The notes below the pieces were generated by a model. The model saw nothing but the letters and a program-made list of their open reading frames with translations. It made no database searches and had not been told where the DNA came from. From Lichina pygmaea (Eukaryota; Ascomycota; Lichinomycetes; Lichinales; Lichinaceae): DNA of 64,000 bases. Positions within the stretch are counted from its first letter, which is position 1. Each line of letters starts with the position of its first letter. Positions 1-11,785 of the stretch are shown here, one piece after another. Made by a program: the position numbers and the translations under genes. The stretch is from positions 62,001-126,000 of the forward strand of contig OY730172.1 in the NCBI GenBank assembly GCA_963422465.1. Reading direction: 5' to 3'.

Positions 1-1861
1 GTCCGACCGTCGGACCCACGGATGGTTCAGGAACTCGTGGATCGTGTACCGCTTTTCCGGGTCGACCGTGAGGAGATGCGAGATCAGGTCCTGGGCCGAC
101 TTCGAGATGTCGTCCCACCACGGCGACAGGAACGTGTACTGGCCGCGCGCCACCTTCTCGGTGAGGACCTGGATGGACTCGTCGTAGAAGGGCGGGAAGC
201 CGCAGAGGAGGGTGTAGAGCACGCAGCCGAGCGCCCACATGTCGACGCTCTTGGAGTACCGTTCGTCCTTGACGATCTCCGGGGCGGTGTAGCCGACCGT
301 GCCGCAGGGCGTCATGGTCTGGCTGTCCCAGACGACCTTCGACAGCCCGAAATCGGCGATCTTGATGCGCCCGATCCCGCCGGCTCCGACGCCTCGGACG
401 AACTCACCCTCGTCTTCCTTGTCCTCCTCCTCGGTCGAGCGCGCTTTCGGACTCCTCGTCGGGATGAAGGGGACGGGATAGAAGAGCAGATTCTCCGGTT
501 TGATGTCGCTGCGGACGGGGGGCAGGGTCGTCAGGAACAGAACGATCAAGCCAGCAAACGAGCGAAGCAGCGAACGAACGAACGAACGAACGAACGAACG
601 AACGAACGAACGGACGGACGGACGAGCTAACCCCCGATCATCAGGTACCCGAGACTCACCGGTGCACGACGCCCTTGGTCTCGTGGAGATAATCGAGCGC
701 CTCGGCCACCTGGACGATGACGTGTCGGCTGAGGTCCTCGCTGAAGTAGGTGAGCCGGACGATCTGATGGAAGAGCTCGCCACCGGGACAGAGCTCGAGG
801 ATGATGTAATAGTACTGCGACGACTCGGAGAACTCGACGAGCTGGACGACATTCGGGTGGTCGAGTTGTCGCATGATCTGAACCTCCTTGAGGATGTTCG
901 AGCGCTGCGGAGACGTGGCAGCAGACGTCAGCCGACCCGATCCATCGCTCCAGCCGTACGGCGAGAGGGAGAGAGACGGAAGGCGGGGCTTCGATGGCGA
1001 GTAGGAGAGGGCCGCCCGGCGGCGTCGGCACGGCAAAACGGTAAAAACGGTCACGACAGCGAAGACAAGGAAGAAGGGTGCGATGCGCACCTCGGCCATC
1101 TTGGGCTGCTTCTTGAAGTCCGGATGGAGGTGATTCGCGTTCTAGATCGGACCCACAGAAGTTGGCCACGGGCGCGACTTTTCGCGGTCCAGATCGGAGC
1201 AAGCGACCGGGGCAGCACGGAGGGAGAGGACCAGACCGCCGTAGCAGACGGACGGACGAGTCAAAGCGAAAGGAAGCATGTAGAGCGCGGGGCGGGCCAC
1301 GGCGGGGCGCCAGGCGTGGAAGCGTACCTGTGACGAGTTCATCTCAAACTTGCGCACGACCTTGATCGCCACCTCGTCCACCTGACCCCGGTTGTCCCGA
1401 GCGCGGTAGACGTTGCTGAAGGCGCCGTCGCCCATCTTCTCGAGGAGGGTCCACCGGTCGAGACCGGGATAGGCCGGGAACTTCCCCTTGGACTCGCGTT
1501 CCTCGGCAACCATTCGCTCCAAGAGGGCCTGGTCGTACGCCTTCGACCTGTTCTCGCCATGGGCTTCGGGCAGGCGCTGTTGGTCGGCGGTGGCCTTTGC
1601 GGCGGCAGCGGCGCCCTGGGCAGCAACGTTCCGATGGTCGACGTTGCCGGGGACCGTGAGGTCGGCTCCGCGCGGAGCCGCGGCGGGGGGTTGATGGTGC
1701 GTCATGGGAGGATCGCTGATGGCATGTTGCTGATGTCGGCCATGATGCTGCTGGACCTGTACGGGCGATACGGTGGTGGTCGGATCGGCGAAGGCCGGAT
1801 TCGCGGCCCGAGCTTGCTTTCCATGGCGGATGAAGTTCTTGAGGTTCTGGATCGTGCTCAT
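1..1861 (-). CDS. RCK2: Rck2/Srk1-like MAPK-activated Ser/Thr protein kinase (3' end cut by window)
   Basis: Exons are 1861-1328, 904-660 and 508-1; the C-terminus lies outside the window. The start is the ATG at 1861, which opens the family's conserved N-terminus (IQNLKNFIRHGKQAR). Kinase motifs follow in order: glycine loop GDGAFSNVY, VAIK lysine, HRD loop split by intron 2 (VVHR / DIKPENLL), DFG in ADFGLSK, GTVGYTAPE, and subdomain XI ending HPWV. Known for the family: these CaMK-group kinases act downstream of Hog1/Sty1 stress MAP kinases and control translation and cell cycle under stress. Introns are 423 bp (1327-905) and 151 bp (659-509). The activation segment carries a family-unusual acidic insert between ENLLF and the DFG region. 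A tandem 7-bp repeat precedes the ATG. The assignment to the Rck2/Srk1 family rather than another CaMK kinase rests on the N-terminal block. Confidence 0.9.
571..623. repeat. GAAC/GGAC tetranucleotide microsatellite in kinase intron 2
   Basis: About ten copies of CGAA followed by three of CGGA lie inside the 151-bp second intron of the kinase gene. Length polymorphism here would change intron size but not the protein. Confidence 0.9.
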
Positions 1862-2854
1862 GGCGACGGGCGACGGGCGACGGGCGACGGGCGACGAGGC
1901 TCGGCGACACACGAAGGATGCCTCGGACTGTGGAGGCAAGGCAACCGCTATCAGGCCCTGATGATGCCACGTACGGACAGGTTCAAGTCTGACGAGTGGT
2001 GCCCCTCCTACGGCGTGAACGGTCATCAGCAGTGCATCGAGGTGCGGAAGGAGTCGAGCGCTCGGCCAGAAGAGCCGGGGCGGGGAAAGGGAAGCGAAAG
2101 CGGACGGTTGAGTACGTACGAACACCTAACTGACGAATTACCAGAAGTCCTCGACGACCACTCAGCTTCGGCGCTCACGGCGGCCTACAGTACGTACGTA
2201 CGTACCTACACTATCGAGAACCGGAGGGCTGGAGGTACCGATCAACAGATCTCGCCGAGAACGCAGGCGGAGAAGCAGAAGAAGATTTCCAGATAAACGG
2301 TGGCGATTCTCTTCTGTGGAAACTAACCGCACGGCGGTACCGCACGACGTACCCGACGCACGGTGAAGCCGAAGGTGGATGACGATGTCCTTGCAGCAAC
2401 CTGTTGGACTGTGTGGGATGGAGTGCTGATCACGTACGTACTCACTTGTAGGCACGCTAGAGATGCCCGGCAGCTCGTCCTCGCAAAGGCCTGCCAAAGT
2501 GCTGGCGATCATGTGACGTATGTTGGATCTTGCCTGGCAGGGTTTTGCCTATGACGTAGTCAAGCCCCGCATAGTCGAGTCATCGCTGACGTACGAAAGT
2601 ACATACGTACGTAACGTACAGTACCTATGTACGGCGTACTGCATACTCGTACGTGTCAGTAAGTGGCTACGCCAAGGCTCCTATCATGACCATTCATTCT
2701 CATACTGTACTGTACAAGTCTTCGTCTCCAGGCTCCACACACAGTGTGTTTTATTGACGATGCGGCTCTACTTGTACAAGTGGACTTTGTACGTTGTACG
2801 TTGTACGTACTGTATTCTTCCTTGGTCTCTCCTCGACAGTGCCTCTGCAATGCT
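1862..2854. promoter_or_regulatory. Upstream region of the RCK2-like kinase
   Basis: No coding frame is supported. Immediately before the start codon lie four to five copies of CGACGGG (1864-1896). Further out are GTAC-rich stretches such as 2191-2209, 2590-2650 and 2785-2812. No TATA box could be assigned with confidence. Confidence 0.45.
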
Positions 2855-2856
2855 TA

Positions 2857-3657
2857 CCCGTGCCAAGGGGGGGGACGGGTACCCCCTCCTCCTGCACCTT
2901 CGGTACGGTCGGAACACCCCTTCTCCCAGAGGGGTGTCAATCACTTGTCTGATACTATCACTTGTCCGATACATTTTCACGATAGACTCAACTGCAATAC
3001 AGATAACTCCGCAACAGAGCGACTAAACAGAAAAGTAAGTGGCTTATTGGACTCCTCTACATCTCTACTACAGTCCCTGAAATTGTAGACTTCTCTAGAT
3101 TTTTGTGGTGTTAGTGAGATGTTACAGCAGCTGTTGTTCAAACCCAGGCTCTCGACGACATCAATCTCATAACGTCTATAACTTCACAATCAGGTAGGCA
3201 AATAGCAATTTTTATGTGCTCATCTGATTCTCCTACTTTCTTTCCATCGTCCCTAAGGCTGCAAGTCTGTCCTGATTTTGCTGGCGTTGTTGAGTAGCTG
3301 CTCTAGCTACTAAAACCATGTTAGCTACCCGTGCTACCATAGAAGCTTGAGTCGCTCGCTTCACTTCTCTCAGATGTGTGTGATTGTCATCACTCTTTCT
3401 TGTTTTCTACTTTTTTGACTATCATGGCTCAAGCAGAAGCCTAAAACTTCAGAGATTATAGTCCTGAAGCAGGCAAATCAAATGAGCTGCTTACTTTTCT
3501 GTTTGGTCACTTTGTTGTGGAGTTATCTGTATTGCAGTTGAGTCTATCGTGAAAATGTATCGGACAAGTGATCGACACCCCTCCGGGAGGAGGGGTGTTC
3601 CGACCGTACCGAAGGTGCAGGAGGAGGGGGGTATGGAGTGCCCCCCCTTGGCGCGGG
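2857..3657. mobile_element. Non-autonomous TA-flanked TIR element, copy 1 (MITE-like, 801 bp)
   Basis: The two ends are inverted copies of each other for about 200 bp. The tips read CCCGTGCCAAGGGGGG on the left and the complement of CCCGCGCCAAGGGGGG on the right, and both sit next to TA (2855-2856 and 3658-3659). No long ORF is present. The internal sequence matches copy 2 at 7744-8532 over its whole length, with substitutions and small gaps, so this is a family and not a chance inverted repeat. A TA duplication with long TIRs is typical of elements mobilised by a Tc1/mariner/pogo-type transposase. No transposase of this family is in the window, except for the fragment in the third element. 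Confidence 0.85.
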
Positions 3658-3659
3658 TA

Positions 3660-4353
3660 GAAACAACACTGGCGGCGAAATTGATTTGTCAGACCTAGCC
3701 ACGTGATGTGTTAGAGACTGGTCGACAACTTGTCACTTACGAGCCGGGCAAAGTCCCCAGCAGACTGTGGCCCACGTACGGAGTACGTACATGCGAGTAC
3801 CTCCTACGTATGTACCCCGTACGTGCTGTGCGTTACGTACCCTTGTACGGAGTACGTTACGTACTTCCGTACTTGTTTCGGTGTCTGCTCTGAAACTTCT
3901 CTCTACGAGTAGGAAAGCCGGTTGAGGTCACGTGCAACGCCCGACTCAGGGAGGAGGGAAAAGTAGATGTACATCTACTTAGCTCCTCCACCTCCGGGAT
4001 ACGTATGTACAGATACTATTCTAACGACTGAATTGTTTCGTAGCGCGGCCGTGGCGCCTAGTCCGTCTCCCCCGCACGTGATGCGCCCGAAGGCTGAGTG
4101 GAGATGGCCTTTTGTTGGGCTCGCGGACCGCGCGTTCGTTCGACGACATCCAATTCACTTTCGCTTTCGGATGGATCGCTGCGCCATCCAAACTTGATCC
4201 GTTTCGGATGGAAGGCAGAGCAATCACCCGCATCCGTCGCATCTCCATCAGCCTTGAGCGCGCACCTGTAGCCTGCGACCGGACCATCTCTCCGGTGGCG
4301 ACGACTTGATCCAACGCCGTCGCACAGGCCGAGCCTCGTCTACCTCTCTGATC
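3660..4353. other. Intergenic region before the low-complexity ORF
   Basis: No supported gene. 3774-3880 holds a dense run of GTAC palindromes with a near-duplicate of TACGGAGTACGTA. 3961-3980 is a short palindrome (AAGTAGATGTACATCTACTT). Confidence 0.5.
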
Positions 4354-5251
4354 ATGCCAGGGAGGCTTGTCGTCGACCCGCCGACGTTGAAGACCAGGTC
4401 ACTCGACAACGCCTGTCGACCGCAGCTCTTTCATGGCGCAAGGTTCCAGCGCCGGCCGCTCGAGTCTGGACCGGTCAAGCTGAGGGCCGAGGTCGCGTCC
4501 GGTCCGCGAATACGGTCGGCCCTCGACCGCCGGCCGAGCAGTCCGCTTGAAGAAGACGTCGACGCGCGCCGTGCCGGTCTTCTGCCGACCCCGCCCATGA
4601 ACGGTCACGAATACGTCGCCTCCCGGTCCGGCCATCGAGACCTCGTCGACGGGAAGATGGGCGACGACGCGACAGCGTGGGATCGTTCGTTCGCCGAAGC
4701 CGGAGTCAGCACGCCGTTGAACCAACGCGCCCCACCGACCCCTGATATCACACCCCCTTCCAACCCATTCAAGCTCGCGGGCCTGTTACCTCCACGAGAG
4801 CGGCGGGCGCCCCCCTCGTCGCACGCCGAGTCGTTCAAGACCACTCAAGAGGACCAACGTTGGTCCGAAGACGAAGCCGACGGGCCACCGCTGCCTTCGT
4901 CGCCCGGCCCGCCTCCCGACCGGGACTCGGACCGTACGCCGCCGGCGGTCCAACTCGGCGTCGACGTCCGCCCTCGCGTTGCCGACGCCGCATCAGCGTC
5001 GGTGGACGGCGGCGAAACGCCATCGCGACGAACGACGGGGCACGACTTCAAGTCGTTTGATGGCAGTTGGCGCAGTGGGCGAAAGGGCAGCCCTGAGCGT
5101 CGACGCTTGGCGGGGGATGCACCCGAGTGGGATCGGGTCGAGGTCGGACGTCGCGTCGCGGAGAGGCAAGATGGCCAGGAGGCGAACCCCAAGCCCGAGG
5201 CGGCACCGATCAAGGCGAAGAAGAAACGAGTACGGAAGAAACCCGACAAAC

Positions 5252-5295
<44 letters not shown>

Positions 5296-6133
5296 GGGCA
5301 GCCGAGTGTCGACGTCACCGTCAGCCCTGCCGTGGTCGTCACGCCGGCAGAACCACCTCTACGGCGCCACTCCGGCAAGGGCCCGAGCCTGCGAGAGAGG
5401 ATCCGGCAGAACCGGGACGCCGAGAACAGGAACTCGACCAAAAGCTTCGCCGAGCAGATCGACTGGCCCCTGACCACGGACGACCCTCGCGGTGGTGACC
5501 CCAAGCAGACCGCCGAACGCAAGCGGACGTCCGCGCTCTCCGATCCCTCGACCGTCATCGAGGCTCTCCTCGTGTTGGATCGTCCGAGACGGCATCGCCC
5601 GCTCCGGCATGCCGGTCGAAACATCGCCCTCGGAGCGTCCGCTGATGGAACGAGACAGACCAATCCGACCGGAGCCTACCGTCCGCGACTCTCGAATGGT
5701 CCTCTGCCGGAAACCCTGCAAGATCTGACGCTGGCGCCTGACGTCGCCCGGTCCGTCGAAGATCGGTATCCTTCGCTACGTCGTCCTACGGATGGCTCCG
5801 AGAGCGAGGTCGGTGGAACGCTGCCGAGACGACGGAGCACGTCTCCATCGGCCGAGGAAGACGGTCGTGGCGCGAAGTCGACGCGGTCGATGCTTGGTGG
5901 AGAAGTCGTTCCAAAGGACATGGCCCGTCGTCGCGAGCCGGACGGCGACGTCGACCCTCGGAGCATTGTTCGCCGCGAACACCACCGCGTTCGTGAACGC
6001 TCATCACGCGGTGGAGAAGTGCCCACGCCGACCCACCTGGCGCTTCCGACGCAGCACCCCTCTCCCCCCTCGAACGTCTCGACCCCCGATCGGTCGGAGC
6101 TCAGCGAAGCTACTGCCGTCGGCATCTGTCCTC

Positions 6134-6200
<67 letters not shown>

Positions 6201-7284
6201 CTCACCCTTGCCTGTCCGCCGACGCCCGAGGCCAGCCTCCCATGGGCACCAGCGCGCTTCCGATCTCGAGGCGCTCCACGAAGCCCCACCGGTCGTCGGG
6301 AATGCCGAGCCCGGCCGGCCGGTCACATCACCGACGGAACGACGCAGACCACCTCCTGAGTTCAGGGTCATCCCGCCAACGCCTAGGATCACGAGCCCCG
6401 TCGAGGAGCACGATCGCCAACCGGGCCGGAGAGACGGCTCGACGTCCGGAAACGACAGGTCTCGCGTTGCCGGTGGCGGAGCGATGTCTCTCGTCAAGCG
6501 GGCCTTTAGCGGCTCGCGGTACATCGACAACCTCGTCTCGCCATTTGCCCGCTTCAAGGCCGGCAACGGCGCAGACGACTCGACACGCCCCGGCCGCTCC
6601 CTCGACGACGGTCGCCAAGGTTCGTCCCTTGGCAAGAGCAAAGACACCAGACTCTCGCCGTTCTGGCGCCCCCGTGGCTTCTGGGACGATCTCGACATGG
6701 ACGACCTGGACGACCTAGACGTCCAAGACGAGTTCCTCGACCGAGGTCGCGTCGAGCTTTTCGATGCCGAAGCCGTCCAAAGACGACGGTCACGCTCTGC
6801 TTCTCTCTCCGCGAGCGTTCTCCGGTCCCCCGATCGGTTCCCCTCGAGCGGGCCGCGGACCGACTTCGACGACGGCCTCGACGACAGGGCCAGACGACCA
6901 TGCGGACATGGCGGCAGCGGCAGCCGCAGCGGCAGCCACGGTCGCAGCCGCACCCGGCCAGGATCACCACCTTCATCCTCTTCCTCATCCGCGACATCGT
7001 CAAAGCTCTCCAACGGCAGTCGGCACCGTGCCACGAGCCTCGACGAGCAGCGACATCGCCACCCTTTGCGACAGCACCAGCGCCGCGTCTACATGATCTC
7101 GCCTCTCGGCGTGCAGGTCGAGTTCGTTGGGTGGAAGGGGATCCAGGGGATCCAGGGGATGCAGCAGCGCTTACTACGGGGAAGGGCAGCACCGTGTGAG
7201 GGGACACGCGAGCGCGAGCGCCGACAGATGAAGCACCGCATCTCGAATCCTGCCGTCGCCGACCGGTCGAGGGCGTGGCATTGA
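4354..7284 (+). CDS. Large disordered hypothetical protein with poly-Ala and poly-Asn tracts
   Basis: A single open frame of 977 codons starts at the first ATG (4354); a longer frame exists only with a TTG start. No catalytic domain is recognised. The protein is rich in Arg, Ser, Pro and Asp. It has a 13-14 residue Ala run from GCG repeats (about 5257-5291) and about 22 Asn from AAC repeats (about 6136-6201). Less biased segments that look like real protein are SLRERIRQNRDAENR with KSFAEQIDWPL (about 5388-5470), a basic segment GAMSLVKRAFSGSRYIDNLV (about 6478-6540), and an aromatic-acidic block RLSPFWRPRGFWDDLDMDDL (about 6652-6712). The C-terminal 60 residues are low quality and may instead be intron or UTR. 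The product is unknown; a scaffold or regulatory protein would fit, but nothing shows it. Confidence 0.55.
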
Positions 7285-7743
7285 TGGCGTGGCATTGATG
7301 GCGTCGAGCGTTGGGTTCCGTGGAGTCGGTCAGATGTCTCACCCTCGCCACGAGACGTGGCGCATCTACGATCCATCTCCTCCCTTGTTTTACATGATGT
7401 CGTCTGCCAGCGGTGCTGTTCCTACAGGAATTCACGAGCAATGTCGCACATGATCACGTCATCCTGACGATGGACAAGGGGATGAACTCACACGACAGAA
7501 GTGTCACTCGTGCTGATTTACTCTTATCTTCGACTTACGTTCTCGTTCAAGCTTTTGATGTGCAAGAATGACAGCATATCTAAACTCACCGGTGGCTTCT
7601 ACCAAGATCTTGCCTGAAGACATCTCGTCGTCAGATGTACGGAGCTACCAGCAAAGTCTGTCGTTCCTGCTTGCCGACCTTCTTTCCATCGTCCATCTTC
7701 TCTTCGAACGGTCGTAAGCACGGAAGCAAGTACTCCGTACATA
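7285..7743. other. Intergenic region with short direct repeat
   Basis: Directly after the stop codon a 15-bp unit (GGCGTGGCATTGAT plus one base) is repeated. The rest shows no gene. Confidence 0.45.
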
Positions 7744-8532
7744 CCCGCGCCATGTAGGGGGTGGACGTACTCGTACGGAGTATCCCGTACTTCGTACGTA
7801 CCCGGTACGTCCGGAACACCCCCTCCTCCGTAGGGGGCGTCTATCACCGGTCCAATACATTTTCTGGATAGAGTCAACTCCACAACAAAGTGACTAAATA
7901 GAAATGTAAGTGGCCAGTTTGATTCCTCTACATCTCTTCTACAATCTGTGAAGATCTAGGCTTCTAGATTTTTGTGGCATTACTGAGAAGTTATAGTAGT
8001 TATCGCTCAAGGATAGATTCCCACCAACATCAATTTTATAACACTTATAACTCCACAACCAGATAGACAACCCATGATTTTTATGTGCCCATCTGATTCT
8101 CCTGCTCTTTTACTATCATACCTGAGACTACAAGCCTTTCTTGATCTTGCTGGCGTTGTTGAGTAGCTGCTGTAGCTACTGTGACTACCTTAGCTACCAT
8201 AGAAACTTGAGTTGCTCGCTTCACTTCTCTCAGATATGTGCACTTTTCATCACTCCTTCTTGGTTTATAGTTCTTCCACTACTATGGCTTGAGAAAAGGC
8301 CTACAACTTCAGAGATTATAGCGCAGAAGCAGGCGAATCAAATAAGCTACTTACATTTCTATTCAGTGGTTGTGGTGTAGAGTTATATACATTGCAGTTG
8401 ACCCTGTCTACAAAATGTATTGGACCGGTGATAGTATCGTACCGGTGATAGACACCCCCTACGGAGGAGGGAGTGTTCTGGACGTACCGAGGGGGCGGGA
8501 GGAGGGGGGTATTACCCCCCCATGGGCACGGG
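7744..8532. mobile_element. Non-autonomous TA-flanked TIR element, copy 2 (MITE-like, 789 bp)
   Basis: This is the second copy of the family at 2857-3657. The ends are CCCGCGCCATGTAGGGGG and the complement of CCCGTGCCCATGGGGGGG, flanked by TA at 7742-7743 and 8533-8534. It shares with copy 1 the internal blocks CTTGCTGGCGTTGTTGAGTA and CTTCACTTCTCTCAGAT and the subterminal block ending AATACATTTT. By eye the copies are roughly four-fifths identical, so both are old. Confidence 0.85.
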
Positions 8533-8614
8533 TAACGTACTTCGGACATGTTGGTCAGAAGCTTCCTGACTCAGCCCCCCTATCCACGAGTAAGAGAGCT
8601 TCGGTACTTCTGTA

Positions 8615-9368
8615 CCTGTGCCACGGGTGATACCCCCCTCTTACCGACCTACGGTACACCCCGTTCCGCCGGCTAACAAATCTGTCGATAGTTGTCAGTT
8701 TCAATCCACCACAACTCCACAACAACATGGTGAAATCGTACGTGGAGGTTGAGGCCTGCATTATCAAGGCCATAGATTCTATCCCCAACAATAAGAAAGC
8801 TACTATCTCAAAGCTAGCCAAATATCTTGATGTTCCAGCACAATGACTTTGAGAGGAGAAAACACGTGTATTAGTCAGAGAAGCGAGCTCTCGTGAGAAG
8901 GCGACACTAGACCACTGTCCAGACCAGTCAGGCTGCGACAGTAACTCAGCAACACCAGAAAAATCAGGAAAAGCTTGCAACTTGGGGGATTCTACTAGAA
9001 GAGCAGGGCAATCAGATGCGTACATCCAAATTGCTATACTGTCATTCCTCTACAGATTTACAGGCATTTCAAATTGATGTTGTTGAAAATCTATCCTTGA
9101 GTGATAACTATCGTAACTTCTCAGCACTACCACAAAACTTGGAAGAAGTCTATAATCTCAGGGATCATAGAGCAGAAGTAGTGGAGTCAAATAAGCCGGT
9201 TAGATTTTGATTTAGTCGTTGTGGTGTAGACGTGAAGTTGTCGAGAATCCGGCGTTGAACCGGATCCGGCGTTGGACTGTCAGACACCCCTCCATGGGAC
9301 AGGGTGTTCTGGACGTACGAAGTAACGTAGGTCGGTAAGAGGGGGGTATGCCCCCCCACTGGTACGGG
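8615..9368 (+). mobile_element. Related TA-flanked TIR element carrying a transposase fragment (754 bp)
   Basis: The ends are CTGTGCCACGGGTGATACCC and the complement of CCCGTACCAGTGGGGGGGCA, with TA at 8613-8614 and 9369-9370. It shares the tips and the subterminal blocks (ATAATCTCAGGGATCATAGA, CAACTCCACAAC) with the two MITE-like copies. In place of their core it carries an ORF remnant with a DNA-binding helix-turn-helix. It therefore looks like a deletion derivative of the autonomous parent of the family. Confidence 0.7.
8727..8846 (+). pseudogene. N-terminal HTH fragment of a pogo/Fot-type transposase
   Basis: The frame from ATG 8727 reads about 39 residues before a TGA. It contains IIKAIDSIPNNKKATISKLA followed by KYLDVPA. 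This resembles the psq/CENP-B-type helix-turn-helix of fungal pogo (Fot1/Tan-like) transposases, which usually ends in a VPxSTL motif; here VPA is followed by the stop. Downstream codons continue in frame for a while without a recognisable DDE domain. The family call rests on a short motif. Confidence 0.5.
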
Positions 9369-9474
9369 TACAAGGTAAGCCGCAACTCATACTGTACCGG
9401 TACGTGCTCGGTACAGTAGGAGAGTAGGTACAGAGTACTTCCGTACAGTACGGGATGGCCTACCTCACGGTCGC

Positions 9475-11212
9475 TTGACCTCAACGATCACTTCATGGCC
9501 TTCGAAGATGTCCGTCACCTCAAATCACCCTCACCCTTTCCTAGACCCGTACTCGCCTTCACCACCGCAAAACCTCACGACCTGTCCACAGCCTAGGCGA
9601 GGCACTTTTCGTTGTCTCATCTGCTGTCGCGAAGACCACTTCCAGTATCTGGCCGCAAGACTTGAGGCGAAATGAGGGGTCTACGCAAAGGCCGCAATCG
9701 CCGGAATCGCTACGTTCAGCAACAAGGTCCTTCCCACAAAAAGACACAGGACCTTCCCGTACTCACAAACGTGAGGGTACGCTTTGTTCTTACAAGTGAG
9801 GAAAATGCTAAGTTCGACGCTCTCTATGCTGAACTGAATCTCGATGGGAGCAAAGCGGGTGGGTGTATTTGAGTCTAATATCAATGGCCTGGACCATAGT
9901 ACTCATGGCTGACCTTGCTGACACCACATATAGCGGAGATTCATTCACTCGGCAATGGTTAAGTCCAGGTTGTTTGGCGAGGACCGCCGGAAGTTTTGGC
10001 GATGGATTTTGGATCATCGGGAGCAGCTCGCCCTGGATCGAACTGAGCCAGCCCCGACTATCAGCGCCATCTAAACGACTGATTTCGGCTGCTACACGTC
10101 TCGGCGCTCGCTTGAACGTGTCCTCGCCGAGGCCTCCATGTGCCTCTGGCGCAAGGAGCCCGCTTTGCTCCCCGTTGGCAGTCGAAACGGCTATCGGTTT
10201 GCTATTAGCCTACGACACGGAGTGGAGAATGAACTCTTGGAGGACGATGACTATCTAGACCTACCACCGGGAATAACACGTGCATTTGCTGGGGTATGCC
10301 ATCTTGGGGTACTTGAACGTCGGTATCAAGATCTACCGTGTCCGCGACTAGAACCCGGTCTAGAACACGGTCGGTATGGCTACTGCTCCGGCCGTGGCCT
10401 ACTAGGCCTGCTCTTACCTGTCCCGGCTGATGAGGACAACGGCAATGATCACGTCGTCATCTTCGACAAGGATTATGACGAAGCCGATGACGAAGTCGTA
10501 TCACTCCTAGCGATCGCGAAAAGAGGGGGAGAGGTAAAGAAGCTCTCTACTTCGACGTTGTTATCATCGGCGTCGTTGTTCAGACTGCGGTCCCCATCAT
10601 CTGTTCGCAGCGTATCCAGTTCCTCTGGAGACTCCCCACCATCCTTGCGCCGGCTTAGCAGTGGCTCCTCGGCTTTCTCGGCAGAGAGTACCATTGCTGC
10701 AGTGTCCGACAAGAGTATCACCACCACTCTGCTCGACCCGGACAATCGTCCCCCGTTGCACCATGTCTTTTTCCATCTGGGCCGACTATGTGTCGCCACC
10801 AACATCATCGACAGGCGACGGTGAATCGGACGTGGGGATGACGGAGACGCACTATGTCATCGCTGTCGACACCCATGATCGGTCTGTCTGGATGATCTAT
10901 GACGCTTGGCACGTTGACGACCACAGCTGGATCTTCGGTCACATCGACCGACGACACGATGGATACGCCACACCTGCAACCCACCCACGATTCCGACCTG
11001 AACACAAACCTGACTGGGCACGCTTGAAGGGCTATGATGAGCATCGACGAGTGATGGCAAAGCTGGCTGACGATGTTCGAAGTTGGTCACTTGGTTCCTA
11101 TGATGCGTCCTTCTGTGTAGGCCGCTCCGCCCTACCAGATTCGTCGATCCCTGTATTCAGTCAGGCCTTCCTTGACGAGGATCGTAATCTTGTCACGCCA
11201 GGCCTTCCTTGA
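9475..11212 (+). pseudogene. Decayed or frame-broken hypothetical gene
   Basis: Several plus-strand frames look coding but do not join cleanly. 9475-9675 ends in RCLICCREDHFQYLAARL. A second stretch begins near 9955 (VKSRLFGEDRRKFWRWIL) and meets TAA at 10072-10074. It then continues in the same frame (from 10075, with CLWRKEPALLPVGSRNGYRF) to 10824. A third frame from ATG 10763 runs to the TGA at 11210-11212 and contains THYVIAVDTHDRSVWMIYDA. Either introns were misjudged or the gene is broken by a stop and a shift near 10740-10830. No family is recognised. The acidic block DEDNGNDHVVIFDKDYDEAD lies at about 10430-10490. Confidence 0.35.
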
Positions 11213-11239
11213 TGGAGATCACAATCTTGTCACACCAGG
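11162..11239. repeat. Tandem duplication of about 38-39 bp at a gene 3' end
   Basis: CAGGCCTTCCTTGACGAGG and the following AATCTTGTCAC are repeated as CAGGCCTTCCTTGATGGAG with AATCTTGTCAC. The first copy is the last codons of the open frame that ends at 11212; the second copy contains its stop. Confidence 0.8.
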
Positions 11240-11785
11240 ATTTTACCTATCGTGTTCTTCTACCTAGTCCTGGTGCTAGCTGAATAAAACAAGCACGAGA
11301 AACTTATTTCTCCCTTATGACTGGTAGACTGACTGGAATCGCCAAATATCACGGTACTCCTGTCTTCCTACTTGAACTACCATATTAGAGTAGTACTCCA
11401 AGGATGGCGCCTTCCCCATACAGTATCTATGGTGGTCCTGTATTGTTTACTTGGATCTACCGTACTGGAGTAGTTTAACAGGCATAGCACCTTCCCTTTG
11501 TAGAGTAGTACTCCAGGCATGGCGCCTTCTTCGTCCAGTAGCTAGCTAGCTTAGTCAGTCGAGATGGCTTAGTCAGGCGGGGCCATATAGCCCCGAGCCC
11601 TCGAGGGCCTCAATCCGGCACACTTCTCCCCCTTTTCGGTAGGCCGATGCCTCGTAGTTGTGGCATCTACACAAACATCTCCGAATTACAATCTTACCAC
11701 TCACTACACTCTGATTCTAAGACTTCTTACAGTCTTACCACTACCGTACACTCTGATTCTAAGACTTCGCAACCAAAACGAAACA
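11213..11785. other. Intergenic region with degenerate short tandem repeats
   Basis: Three imperfect copies of AGTAGTACTCCAGGCATGGC with GCCTTCC lie between about 11390 and 11530. A duplicated CACTCTGATTCTAAGACTT occurs at about 11707-11727 and 11749-11768. No gene is supported. Confidence 0.55.

Noticed and set aside
22-1333. Long plus-strand open frames of about 200 and 277 codons
   Set aside because: They are shadows of the minus-strand kinase exons and introns; the minus strand carries all kinase motifs and matching splice sites.
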